Assembly: GCA_026874595.1 (NCBI GenBank)
Contig: CM049319.1
Span: 52,586,917 to 52,650,916, forward strand
From: Sipunculus nudus
Taxonomy: Eukaryota; Annelida; Sipuncula; Golfingiida; Sipunculidae
Direction of reading: 5' to 3'
Length of the DNA: 64,000 bases
Shown here: piece by piece, positions 36,329-46,728 of the stretch
Numbering within the stretch: position 1 is the first letter of the stretch
Layout of the letters: each line of letters opens with the position of its first letter
Translations under genes and position numbers: made by a program
Notes under the pieces: model-generated
What the model saw: the letters and a program-made list of their open reading frames with translations, nothing else
Database searches by the model: none
What the model was told of the DNA's origin: nothing

Positions 36329-36511
36329 TAAAGTGAAACCTGTGCAATAAAACCACCCATGGAAATGACCAAAAGTGGTCTTAAAACCAAAGGTTGTCAT
36401 ATTAGACAGGTCAGTTATAACCAATGTGAATGTTTTCGGTTCAATCAAGAGTGGTCTTAATAGACAGGTGTTCTAATTAGATAGGTGGTCTTTCAGACAG
36501 GTTCCACTGTT
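36329..36511. mobile_element. Short MITE with AGTGAAACCTGT ends
   Basis: The left end AAGTGAAACCTGTGCAATAA and the right end ACAGGTTCCACT form an imperfect inverted repeat. The interior has repeated AGTGGTCTTAA and GACAGGT words typical of Tc1/mariner-derived MITEs. Confidence 0.55.
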
Positions 36512-36740
36512 TAACATCTCAAATATTCTAATATCACAATTTATTAAGGTATGTACTCAGAGACCTTGATCTTCTATGCTTGGTCTTGGTCTTTCATTCA
36601 ATTTGTATACAAAAGTATATGTACAAAAGTATAATATATAAACAAAAAATCTACCAGCTTATACTGTAATGCCAAACACACAGATAAGGACTAAAACTAA
36701 TGGCTAGTAAGTAAACACTGGACTTCACTGGATGTGGTGG

Positions 36741-36800
36741 AGTGTTGTGATGTGATAGTTAGGGCTCTGGATGTGCGACAGTAAGGGATTGTTGGTTGGT
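36741..36800 (+). repeat. Degraded tRNA-headed SINE fragment
   Basis: GATGTGATAGTTAGGGCTC resembles the A-box head of the other SINE pieces, with a poor B-box near 36790. The call is weak. Confidence 0.25.
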
Positions 36801-38041
36801 TTCATATTTTGGCCCATCTTCAGGCCAAGACCCCTGGCCAACATATTTAGCACAAGGGTGTGCTCTCTTCACCCTAACTGCATTATATGTGGCATATATA
36901 TCCAGGATCCCATATATTGCAGCAAAAAAAAAGCTCTAAGAAAATTTAAGAACTTAAAACCCTTGTCAAATTGTATAAAATCAAATACTGTGTTTATAAC
37001 AGGTACAGGCAGAAAGAGTAAATTATTGGAATGTCCAAATGATTTAGCTAATTGTTGTGTTTAAGAATAAAAACCGGACTAATTTTGAAAACTTTTTAAC
37101 TCCATCATTTGTAATGGTCTCAGAATCAGAAACAATAACTTGCTTGACCTTTGTACATAGAGCCACGCCTTTGGCAATTGATACATTGTAACAAGTTACC
37201 CCTAGCGGCTGCTGGCCCACTGTGGCTTGGAGGAACCAAGAGCAAACATTTTCCCCCCAACTACCATCACTGATCAGTGCTAATCCTTGCTTATATGGAC
37301 AATATTCTTCTAATCTACATTTAAGTGGAAAAACACTAAAGTGGTGTGTGACTTATGCATTTGATAAAAAATATCTTTGTTTTTATGATGAATAAGACAC
37401 TCTTAGCCAAAATATCATAATTTTATCATGAACTGTCTTCAGTTTTCTCAAAGAATCTTCTAAAGCTCTCACACAGCAATGTATAGGGAAAGAGCACAGG
37501 AGCTAAGGCTATCTTCACCACTGAGATATGCAACAAAAGTAAAAATTATGATATTTGGACTGTCATACTATCAACTCGAGACTGATTTTAACCCCATCCT
37601 CGCCAGGTGCCACACTCCACAAGAGGAGGTAATTCACAACAAGAAGAAAGTGTGCCATAAGGTATTTTTGTACACTGTTAGTGGACTTGCAGAAGCACAT
37701 ACACAAATGCTCACACACATATTAAACACACTTGAGAAATTAATCCTTTTATGTTAACTGTATAAAAGTCTGCCCAACATGAAGCATGACCACCTAACAA
37801 TGAAGAAAAACTGCCACTTTTTCCAGGCCAAGCACTTAATCAGCTTATCACATATTTCTCATATACCTGAGTAACTTAGCATCCTGCTATCATGTTATCA
37901 CTTCCACTACCTATTGTCCCAGGTCAGTTTTCTTATACAACAACATTATAACAATATTTAGTGTCCTGAAAGATGGTTATGCACAGACTGAAATCTATAT
38001 AACAGCAGACAAAAAGTCACAGTACAAGAGATTAATGCATA
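36801..38041 (-). other. No gene; probably includes TCTN 3' UTR
   Basis: This lies directly downstream of the TCTN stop on the minus strand. I found no convincing polyadenylation signal on that strand here. Confidence 0.35.
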
Positions 38042-38305
38042 TTACAGTTCATCAATTTTGTATGACAAAATTCCTAAAGTAAAAATTGAAATAACTGATA
38101 TATAGCATTGATATGAATGATGCAAAGAAGGCCCGCTGTTCATAAAGGGATAGAAAAAGTCACTGGGGAGGCGAGCAGTAAATCGTGGATGAGCTGCCGT
38201 AACACCAACTGCAGGTTCTGTGGCATCCACGAAACCCACTGAGCTCACAACCTCAAAGGTCTGGGTGATTTCCTGGTTGTCTGGCTGGCAGTAGGGACCC
38301 ACACA
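38042..38305 (-). CDS. TCTN: Tectonic family protein, terminal exon with stop
   Basis: On the minus strand, after TTTTTTTGCAG, 87 codons start CVGPYCQPDNQEITQTFEVV, include VGFVDATEPAVG and ARLPSDFFYPFM, and end at a stop. A hydrophobic stretch (CYISVISIFTLGILSY) near the C-terminus may be a membrane segment. The F-V-D-x-(S/T) block and the R-L-P-x-x-F-F-x-P-F block are hallmarks I recall from tectonic-1 and -3. Tectonics act in the ciliary transition zone with the MKS complex and in Hedgehog signalling. Phase 0 start, matching the phase 0 end of the exon at 42950-43099. Confidence 0.85.
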   Translation of the reverse strand, partial: CVGPYCQPDNQEITQTFEVVSSVGFVDATEPAVGVTAAHPRFTARLPSDFFYPFMNSGPSLHHSYQCYISVISIFTLGILSYKIDEL

Positions 38306-38519
38306 CTGCAAAAAAATAACACAAAAACTCTAAAAACAAATGAACTCAGTTCTGCTACTCCGAATTTAAAAAAAAATACAACAAAAATATGAATCCAAGA
38401 AAATATAATCAAAATAGTTGTATATAATTTTACATTGCATCAATATAATATTTAATATTTATGAGTTCATGCATTACTTCATGTACTATGTTCCACTAAA
38501 GAATGCACATGCTTTTAGG

Positions 38520-41500
38520 ATTTTTAGCGAACCTGTGAGCTCATGCAATTGGTGTGGCGTCCGTCGGCTGTCGTCTGTACGTTAACCCATACTATCTTGA
38601 AAATGGCAAGAGTTAGCATTACAAAATTTTATGCAAAAAATTAGTCATCTAAAAAACTCCATCGGATTTTGCTTATTTTTTGGCTAACTGCATTTTCTTA
38701 GATTTTATAGGGAAAAAGCTTGAAAATCTTTAAAAATCTTCTTCTCTTAAACTGTTCAGCCAAATTGTCCAATATTTCACAGAAATGATTCCTGGAACAA
38801 TCTCTCTCAAGTTTGTTCAAATGGTTTAAATTTGGTGATTTTTGGCCGAGTTACAAGAAGTTAAACTTAGTCATCTGTCCAAAAAAGCATACTAAAATTA
38901 CAATCTCAGAAACTGCTGGAGCTATCATCACCAAATTTTATGGGAATGTTTGTCACATGAGTCATATCTGAAATTGAGGTATTGGTGGCGCCACCTGCAT
39001 CAGCCTTTTTTGTACAGGGGCCATCAGTGCCCTTATCATACTGAGGGCTACAAAAAACTTCTTCTCTGAAACCATATGCCCAAATTGTATAATATCGCAC
39101 AGAAATGATCTTAGGGTACTGCTTTCTGAATTTTGTTCAAATGGTCTCAGTTCAGAGACTTTTGGCTGTGTTATGGGAAGCTGAATTTAGCCATATGCCA
39201 TGACAGCCCATTTTAGCTCAGTGGTTAAAAAGATCTTCTTCTCCAAAACCACTAGGCCAAATTGTTAAATCTCACACATTAATTATCCTTAGATGTTGAT
39301 AATTCAAGTTTGTTTAAATGGTTTTGGTTTAGTGATTTTTGGCCGAGTTATGAGAAGCTTAACTTTGCCATTTTTCTGTATTTTCCTTTAAGAGTTATAA
39401 ACCTGCAAATCATTTTTGATGGACACAACTGAGGCTAATTTGTTTAATATTTTACAACGACTTGAGCTAGCATCATGAATTTAATGTAAAAAATTAGCCA
39501 TCTGAAAAACTCTGCATTTTCTTAGATTTTATTGAGAAAAAGCTAAAAAATGGTTTAAAATCTTCTCCTCCAAAACTGGAGAGCCAAATTGTTCAATATT
39601 TCACAGAAATAATCTCTTATACCATCTCTCTCAAGTTTGTTCAAATGGTTAAACTTGGGTGAATTTTGGCAGAGTTACAGGAAGTTGAACTTAGTCATCT
39701 GTCTAAAAAAAGCATACTAAAATGACAATCTCAGAAAAGGCCAGAGCTTTCATCACCAAATTTTATGCCAGTGTTGGTCACATGAGTCATATATGAAATT
39801 CAGGTATTGGTGGCGCCACCTGCTTGACCTTTTTTTTAACTGGGGTCATTGGTCATCTGTATATTAACCCATAATTTCTCAGGACTAGCAGGAGCTACCA
39901 TCCCCAGATTTAATGCAATAATCTCTCACATATCAAATGTTTTGGGATTCAGCTTATTTTTTTGTTATCTGCATTTACTTAAATTTTATAGGGAAATGGC
40001 TGAAAACCCTTTAAAAGTCTTCTACTTATTAACAGTCCGGCCAAATTGTTCAATATTTTACAGAAATGATCCCAGAGGCAAGCCTTCTCAAGTTTGTACA
40101 AATGGTTTGCATTTGATGAATTTTAGCGGAATTACACAAATTTGAACTTAGTTATTTGGCCAAGTAAGCATACTGACATAGTAATCTCAGAAATGACAGA
40201 ACCTAGCATTACCAAGTATAGTGCAAATGTTGGTCACATGACTCATACTTGAAGTTGCAGATTTTGTGTTGCCACCTACATTGACCTGGTTTTTATTTGC
40301 AAAAACCTCATAATTTTAACCTTTTTCAGCTGATAATGTTTATGATGAAACTGTCAAGTTGAATTGTTCAGTTTTTCAAAAGAATTATCCTAGGACATGG
40401 TTCTTTCAATCATATAAGAATAGATTGAGTTTGTTGATTTTTGGTTGAGTCGGGAAAAGCTTTAGTTGGTCTTATGGCCATTATTATGTCTATTTTAAAC
40501 TGAGGACTGCAATAGTGTTCTTCTACAAAATTGTTGTTTCAATTATAACTTCTGTGACACTGCACAAAAATTATTCTTAGGTGGCCTTTGTTCAAGTTTA
40601 CTTGAATGATTTTTGGCAGAATTATTGGACCTTTAGCAATGAAAGAACTGCATCTTTTATTATTATAGATATTTTTGGTAAAAAGTTTATGAATATGTCA
40701 GCTTGAAAAAAAAAGCATTTTAGCCAAAGTCTTTCAGTATGTGTAAACAGATTTACCAACAGGCAAAGATTGTGTCTGTATCATTAAATAGGTTGAAAAA
40801 CTGCCAACTGTTTCAGATTTTGCAACAGATCAAGAGTTCATTCAGTGCAGCCAGATATAGGTCAAGAGTTCAGTCAGTGCAGCCAATCACAAGGCATGTG
40901 ATCACTGCATGGGTGTCATGTGAACACCTCATGGCCAGCATGTGATTACCTCATGGGTAGCATGTGATCACCTCATGAGTATCATGTGATCACCTCATGG
41001 GTGTCATGCCCCTCAGGGTTGCATGTGGAGCCAATCTGTGAGCTTATGCAAAGATGTGGCTACTATTTCAGATTTGGCAACAGGCCAAAGGTCAGTCTGG
41101 ATCTATTTATAGCTTCGGCAGACTGCCAACTGTATCAGATTAAGTAACAGGTCAAGGGTTCACTCAGTGCAGCTAGGTACAGGTCAAAAGTTCACTCAGT
41201 CTAGCTAGTTCACTCAGTGCAGTAGCTGCATTCTATTTATGGCGTTGGCAGACTGCCCACTGTGTCAGATTATGCAACAGGTCAAGAGTTCACTCAGTGC
41301 AGCCAGGTACAGGTCAAAAGTTCACTCAGTCTAGCCAGGTGCAGGTCGTGAGTTCACTTAGTGCAGTAGCCTGCGCTAGCAATTTGTCACAGTTCACTTG
41401 GGGCAACTGCCTTTCTCACCTAAGCCTGGTCAGCCCCATGCATCAGACTCAAGGTAAGTCTGATGTAATGGCCTGATATATTTGCCTGTCTGTGATGGCT

Positions 41501-41938
41501 TTCCTGTTCACAAGACAGGTGTCGCCACCTACAATGACTTTTGCACAATGTATGTGCCTCCTTATTTCTACAGAGGAATTTGATATAATCAGCCTGAAAT
41601 TGGGATTATTTATACATATCGAATAGCTTTGTCATATACAAGACTGGTGGTGCCATCTACAATAATTTTTGCACAGTGTTTCACTGCTTATTTCTCAGGA
41701 GGGGTTTGATAAATCATTCTGAAATTGGGCATATGTATATATCTCTGATAGCTTTGTTGTATACAAGACTGGTGCACCCATACGAGAATTTCAGCAGTGA
41801 CGTTTGTGTAATTGTTTCTTATTCAAAATGTTTAGTACTTGCATTGTTCATATACATGAAAAGTAATGGTCCAGTATTGAAGAATTATACCTGGTTTATT
41901 TCCCCATTCACAGGTTAGCATTAGGCCTGTAGGCCTTG
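38520..41938 (+). mobile_element. Family 4 Helentron-like element, copy B (3.4 kb)
   Basis: The 5' end is TTTTTAGCGAACCTGTG (subterminal repeat 38527-38537), then GGCGTCCGTCGGCTGTCGTC. The 3' end is CACAGGTTAGC (41909-41919), AGGCCTGTAGGCCT and CTTG then TT. The interior repeats a block (GCCAAATTGTNCAATATTTCAC) several times. It fills about three quarters of the last TCTN intron, inserted antisense to the gene. Confidence 0.72.
40850..41370 (+). repeat. Two adjoining minisatellites inside family 4 copy B
   Basis: The first (about 40893-41010) repeats CATGTGATCACCTCATGGGT with a unit of about 24 bp. The second repeats AGGTCAAAAGTTCACTCAGT and GCAGCCAGGTAC up to about 41370. Both sit within the transposable element. 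Confidence 0.65.
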
Positions 41939-42242
41939 TTAAGGTAAAAACGCCAGGGATGATGTGGGGCGATGTGATACACTACAATTAAGGAATCCTC
42001 AGTTTTGCTCGCTAAGATTTTGTCAACAATCACTTCCTCAACAAAAATATCTCAAATAAGTCCACAGCCTGTTGGTGATAGTGTCTACTGAATCAGGATA
42101 ATGACAGTAAAATGATGAGAATGATGTTAATTATTATTATCAAATTGATAGGTATATATATGGATCTTGATAATTATTTATTATTTTTGGGTGTCCAGCT
42201 TTCTAAATATGGGGGTAGGAATAACGTCATAATGTGCAGATA

Positions 42243-42340
42243 AGATGTCTGAGATGAGGTAGGACGTGGCCTATAGTGGTTATGGCATCAACTTCGGAAT
42301 GAAGGTCCTTTGTTCAAATCCAACCAAATCCTCAATGGCA
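42243..42340 (+). repeat. tRNA-headed SINE
   Basis: The A box TGGCCTATAGTGG (42267-42279) and B box TGTTCAAATCC (42311-42321) are at normal tRNA spacing. The flanks do not fold into a complete tRNA, so this is a SINE head with an internal Pol III promoter. Confidence 0.5.
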
Positions 42341-42589
42341 TAATGGTGAAATCTCGCAGCTCACAGATTTGCTCTAATGCCTTAACCACAGGTTATGACT
42401 TCTGGATTATTCCTAACCCCATGCATATAAAACCTGAAATCCAATGAAATATCATCCTTATCATATCTATGCCTTCATTCTACTATAACAGGCACAGCCC
42501 CCAACAGGCCATGGACCTATCCTTAAAAAAAAAGAAAAAAATATTAGAGTGAATCTCTGAAGTTTATCAAATTTGACAATTCCACCTTT

Positions 42590-42670
42590 TGGGCTCTGGT
42601 GGGATTCAAACCTAGTACCTTTAGCTTCAGAGTCCAATGCCCTAACCACTACATCCAACCCCAAAATATA
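42590..42670 (-). repeat. tRNA-headed SINE
   Basis: On the minus strand, TTGGATGTAGTGGTTAGGGC (A box) is followed by GGTTTGAATCCC (B box, reverse of 42601-42612). It shares the GATGTAGTGGTTAGGGC head with the piece at 9330-9592. Confidence 0.55.
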
Positions 42671-42672
42671 AA

Positions 42673-42852
42673 TACAATAAAGCCTCACCTAACGACCATC
42701 TCTGTATAGCTACCATTTAAAAATAACGACCACTTTTTTAGTCCCAATTCCATATTGCTCTTTATATCAGACCTCACTTGGACTACCACCTCGAAAATGC
42801 GACCACTTTACCAAGGTCCTGTAGGTGGTTTTAATTTCAAGGTTTCATTGTA
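42673..42852. mobile_element. Short Tc1/mariner-like MITE
   Basis: It begins TACAATAAAGCCTCACCTAA and ends AAGGTTTCATTGTA, with TA edges and 180 bp. The interior matches the copy at 28340-28513. It abuts a SINE on its left. Confidence 0.65.
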
Positions 42853-42949
42853 TAAGATCATAATAACTGACAGTTTACACTTGGCCCAAAACCTAAACAC
42901 TTCAGAGTCTTGCTAAAATCAACTGAAGCATTTGTCATTGTCTCCTCAC

Positions 42950-43099
42950 CTGAAATTTTAAAATTTGTTCTTCTTCATCACGAAATTTGACGCCAATAAT
43001 TTTTGGTTGTGGGTTGCTTAGGGAACCAACATTTGCATATATGATCTCAATATGAAGCCCCATCACCATATTTCTACATCCACCCTCTACAGTTCCTGG
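42950..43099 (-). CDS. TCTN: Tectonic family protein, internal exon (50 codons)
   Basis: Between TTTTCAG and GTGAGG on the minus strand, phase 0 at both ends, it encodes PGTVEGGCRNMVMGLHIEII and then YANVGSLSNPQPKIIGVKF. The block Y-A-x-V-G-S-L-S-N-P-Q-x-x-I matches the tectonic-1/-3 segment with a conserved N-P-Q. It continues in phase from the exon at 45325-45493 and into that at 38042-38305. Confidence 0.87.
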
Positions 43100-43486
43100 C
43101 TGAAAATAAAGTATCAATCAAACTTTAAATTATCAACTAAAAAAAAAATTAAGTTGCCATGTGATAAAAAAATAAAGGTACCATTGGAAATTAAATAGAT
43201 GATTAATAATATAATTATACATTTGCTCTTTAAATTAAAATAATTTAACATGAAAATAAAATATATCATGCTGTGTATTCTGTATAGTATACTGAAAGAA
43301 GTAATGTATATATCTATATTTTCTTCTAAAACCCTCATCACAGTGTGGGTGTCAGAGCCAGCAATGGCATTGAAGGTTTTTTATGTAGAAAGTTCTAAAT
43401 TTCTGAAACCTGATAGGATATTGAATCCACAGCCAAATTGATGTCTCAGAAAGCTTAACATGATGAACTCTAACCAAACTATACAC

Positions 43487-43519
43487 TCATGCTGAGCGTC
43501 ATAACCTATGGGTCACTTG
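43487..43519 (+). mobile_element. Family 1 element, 3' end fragment
   Basis: The sequence GCTGAGCGTCATAACCTATG then GGTCACTTG followed by TT is a diverged family 1 terminus (subterminal repeat, hairpin, CTTG). No matching 5' end was found upstream. It abuts the TIR element that follows. Confidence 0.5.
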
Positions 43520-44239
43520 TTGATTTGCTCCTCACGCAGCAGTTACACACTGCATTCATCCAAGACATCCTTTGTGTAACTGCTGCTTTGTATAGCAGGG
43601 TTCTCTGGGTTGGAACACCAGGGTGCTCAAAGAGCACAGAAAGTGTGGTATTGCATTGTGCATCCACCACAAATTTTTAAACATGAGACACCCACTCAAG
43701 TTGGTTTGCTTACATCATCGGGACACAAGCTCTCGTTTGGCTGGTTCTTGGCAAATATACCAGAACGGGTAATATCAAACCAAAGAGAGCTTGTGTCGCA
43801 TGTGTAAAATTTGAAATTGATACACAATGAGATACCACACACTCACTGGTTGATTACTATTCTTTGCTCTGTGCCTACTAGGGCTGTATCAATATATCGA
43901 TATATCGATACGAATCGATACACGGCGTTGATACGATAACTGAAATGCGTTGCATGCTGTACTGGTCGTATCGATTGATTGCTAAAGAATAGGGATATAA
44001 CTCTTACTTTAATATAACCGTGACGATTTTTAAATCTAAATGCATTGTGTATTTGTTACTTTGGCTTTTAAGACCTGTCAATAAATGTATATACGCATGC
44101 ACGTCAGTACTTCCATAACAAACAGGTGCATGTGAGCGATGAAAAAAGAATAATACTGAAGTTCCTCTTTATTAATGAAATTGATATTCACATCACATAT
44201 TGTTATTAGGAATAAGGTACATTTACATATATTTCCTCT

Positions 44240-44282
<43 letters not shown>

Positions 44283-44992
44283 TTCTATGACCTCAGCAGG
44301 GCACTTTTTCGCTTATGATAAATCATTTTATCTCTATCTATTTTTTATTTACTCAGCCGGTCAAAGGTTACTCGGAACTCCCGCGTTCGACAATAGATGT
44401 AAAATAAATGGTTAAAGCCTCGGGAAAATCCTGTACAAACATGAGAGTGACTGATGGGATTCATATTCACAGAACAAAACAGTGTAAATACATGACATAA
44501 AAAATACAGCCTATGAACCTCCCCACCAAATGCAATGAAATAGTGTTTGTGCATATTGGGGGGGGGGGGGGATGAAAAAGGCTTTTTGTTAGTCTTGATA
44601 ATATAGATTTTGATAATTAAAATCAACTGGTCTGTTTATTTATTTAACATCAAGCTTAAGCTGCTAAAGAGCATAGCATACTAAATACGTGGTATGTTAA
44701 AATAAAGAAAAAAATATAAAAACAAGAAACAGAACTTTTATCTAGAAATGATATACAAAGAAAAATGAAACGTATCGTCAATACATATCGGTATCGAATT
44801 AACTGTATCGCAATACGTATTGTATCGGAAGAGGCGGACCGATACACAGCCCTAGTGCCTACCCTGGTGGTCACGCCCAGAATACCTTGCCTTTCAAAGC
44901 AGCGGTTTACCAAAAGGGAAGTCTGAGACATTACACAACAGGGATTTCTGAGACGACTGCATTTTATAACTGCTGCATTAGGAGCATATCAA
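43520..44992. mobile_element. Older TIR element split by a hAT insertion
   Basis: The left end TTGATTTGCTCCTCACGCAG and the right end (inverted) TTGATATGCTCCTAATGCAG, each continued by CAGTTA and a GCA-containing block, form an imperfect TIR of about 42 bp. Without the inserted hAT it is about 490 bp. The left half holds perfect hairpins: GCAGCAGTTACACA (43536-43549) pairs with 43573-43586, and GACACAAGCTCTC (about 43722) pairs with GAGAGCTTGTGTC (about 43785). Confidence 0.6.
43879..44854. mobile_element. hAT-type non-autonomous element with 8-bp target duplication
   Basis: The ends are TAGGGCTGTATC and (inverted) TAGGGCTGTGTATC. The 8-bp flanks are identical: GTGCCTAC at 43871-43878 and 44855-44862. 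This is the hAT signature (8-bp duplication, TAGGGNTG-like ends). Inside are many TATCGATA-like words and a (TA)n run at about 44243-44279. No transposase frame is present. It lies inside the older TIR element, in a TCTN intron. Confidence 0.9.
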
Positions 44993-45324
44993 TAACCCAC
45001 TGAGCTACATTATAGAGGTGCTTGGACCGGTCCGGTCCAGCCCAGAATAATGGACCAGAACGCTAACACAAAATACTGAACCCCCATCCTTGGACCAGAC
45101 TGCAGTCCTAAAAATTCAAGTGTCAATCAGAAGCTTGGTCCCCCAAGAACCAAGCTTCCAAAAGAAATTTTGTGCGTCACAGACACATAATCTTGCGTTC
45201 CTGAAAGCCCTGTGGTTCCCTATTTTAAACTTTGGAAGGATATATTTTTGAAAAAAAAAAGGAATTAGGAAATCTGAGTCCCCTCTGTGTTTATTCATAA
45301 TTATGTATAGAAACATATACTTAC

Positions 45325-45493
45325 CGGCTGTCTTCCTGCATCTCTATCAGATAGAATTTTTACCCAGTCACCAACAATATTAACATCTGAGTTTCCAAAC
45401 GTGGCCACGTGACTTGGCATGTTTCCTGCTAGGGCTTTATCGGCCACTTCTTGAATCAGCTGGCATGCCTGGGTGATATTTTTATATGTCACC
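45325..45493 (-). CDS. TCTN: Tectonic family protein, internal exon (169 bp)
   Basis: Between GTTGAAG and GTAAGTA on the minus strand, it encodes VTYKNITQACQLIQEVADKA, then MPSHVATFGNSDVNIVGDWV and KILSDRDAGRQP. VATFGNSD followed by a D-W-V block is a motif I recall from tectonics. The first base (G) completes a codon begun by the AG at the end of the exon at 55161-55334; the exon ends in phase 0. The upstream intron is 9,667 bp and packed with repeats. Confidence 0.88.
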
Positions 45494-45723
45494 CTTCAAC
45501 ATAAAAACAAAGACACTAAATCTGCAGGTATTATGTTATATACAGTGGATCCCTTTTTGTTCTAAAGGGTTTCAAAAATGCAATATTCATGAAAGGGGAA
45601 TTATTGCAAAATAAAAACTTCTAAGATAAGAGGCCCATTGTGGAAGGCAAGTCAAAAGGTAAAAGATTGTTATTTAATATAAATAATAACAGATCTTCTA
45701 TGTTCAATCATTGCTAATATAAA

Positions 45724-46330
45724 CTAGTATACGGGTAGTCGACAAGCAACTACGTGTATCCGCCAAAATCAAAGTGGAATGAGTGGAGTGAGGCATGGAT
45801 TGAGTGACAAAACTTTGGCCCAATTAGTCCAATGGTTCCTTAGATATGAGCTTGGAAGTCTGCAGTGTAAACTAGAATGTAGGTGGCGCCACCTGTCATT
45901 AAATCAAGAAAGCTGTCCAAGATGTATAAACCTGCAAAAATTTAAGGCAAATATGTCATACCATTGCTGAGATATGAGTGATTTTATCCCACAGCTGACA
46001 AACAGAAGGACGCTGTGCAAAAATGGTTGCAGGTGGCCACCAGTTTTGCGTATAATGAAGAGATATGAGATCTATACACATGCAAATTTTCAGAAAGATA
46101 TGTCAAACCAATCCAGAGACATAAGCATGAATGTCTGCAGCGTGAACGTGAATGTAGGTGGCGCCACCTGTCATAAAATCCAGGTTATGCACCAGTTTAC
46201 ATGTGAACCAATAACTGGTGTAAGTTTCTGAAAAATCAGTCCAGTAGTCTCAGAGGAGTTCTCCAGAAACGAATATAGCGGCGGCAGAGGAACCAGGTCA
46301 AAAACAGTATCTTCATTTTGGCAGATACAA
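45724..46330 (-). mobile_element. Family 2 Helentron-like element, copy 2e
   Basis: On the minus strand the 3' end is a hairpin (reverse of 45735-45753), then CCGTATACTAG followed by TTT. The 5' end is TTGTATCTGCCAAAATG. Three palindrome sites, one degraded, remain inside. Confidence 0.65.
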
Positions 46331-46452
46331 TGATATCAGCTCTTTAAAATTATCAGCTACTAATTAACAATTATTTCAATTCATTCAATGTTCCCTTTGG
46401 TTCCTTTCAATTGTTAAGATTTTGCACACAAATGATTTTTTTATTTAAATTG

Positions 46453-46719
46453 AATCCGCCAAAACAAGGTTTTATAGATATAAAGTTTTTGACTTGGTTC
46501 TGCTGCCGCGACCTTCATTTCAGGACAAATTTTTCCAAACCTTTACAGGATTACATGTGAACTGGTGCCAAAATATTTTGCGATGATCTCTGACCTTTCC
46601 TCTCTGCAGTGAGTCCATCTGTTTGTCTGCTTTGACACATTAACCCACATATCTTAGGACTCGTTTGACCAATCAGGAAAAAAAATTGTAGCCGGTAGAT
46701 AGCTTTATAACATACATCA
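46453..46719 (+). mobile_element. Family 2 element, 5' fragment
   Basis: It begins AATCCGCCAAAACAAGG, matching the family 2 start, and runs to GATAGCTTTATAACATACAT, where a family 4 end follows. Confidence 0.5.
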
Positions 46720-46728
46720 ACAAGGCCT

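Noticed and set aside
42243-42340. Possible tRNA gene
   Set aside because: A and B boxes are present but the acceptor and anticodon stems do not pair; it is better read as a SINE head.
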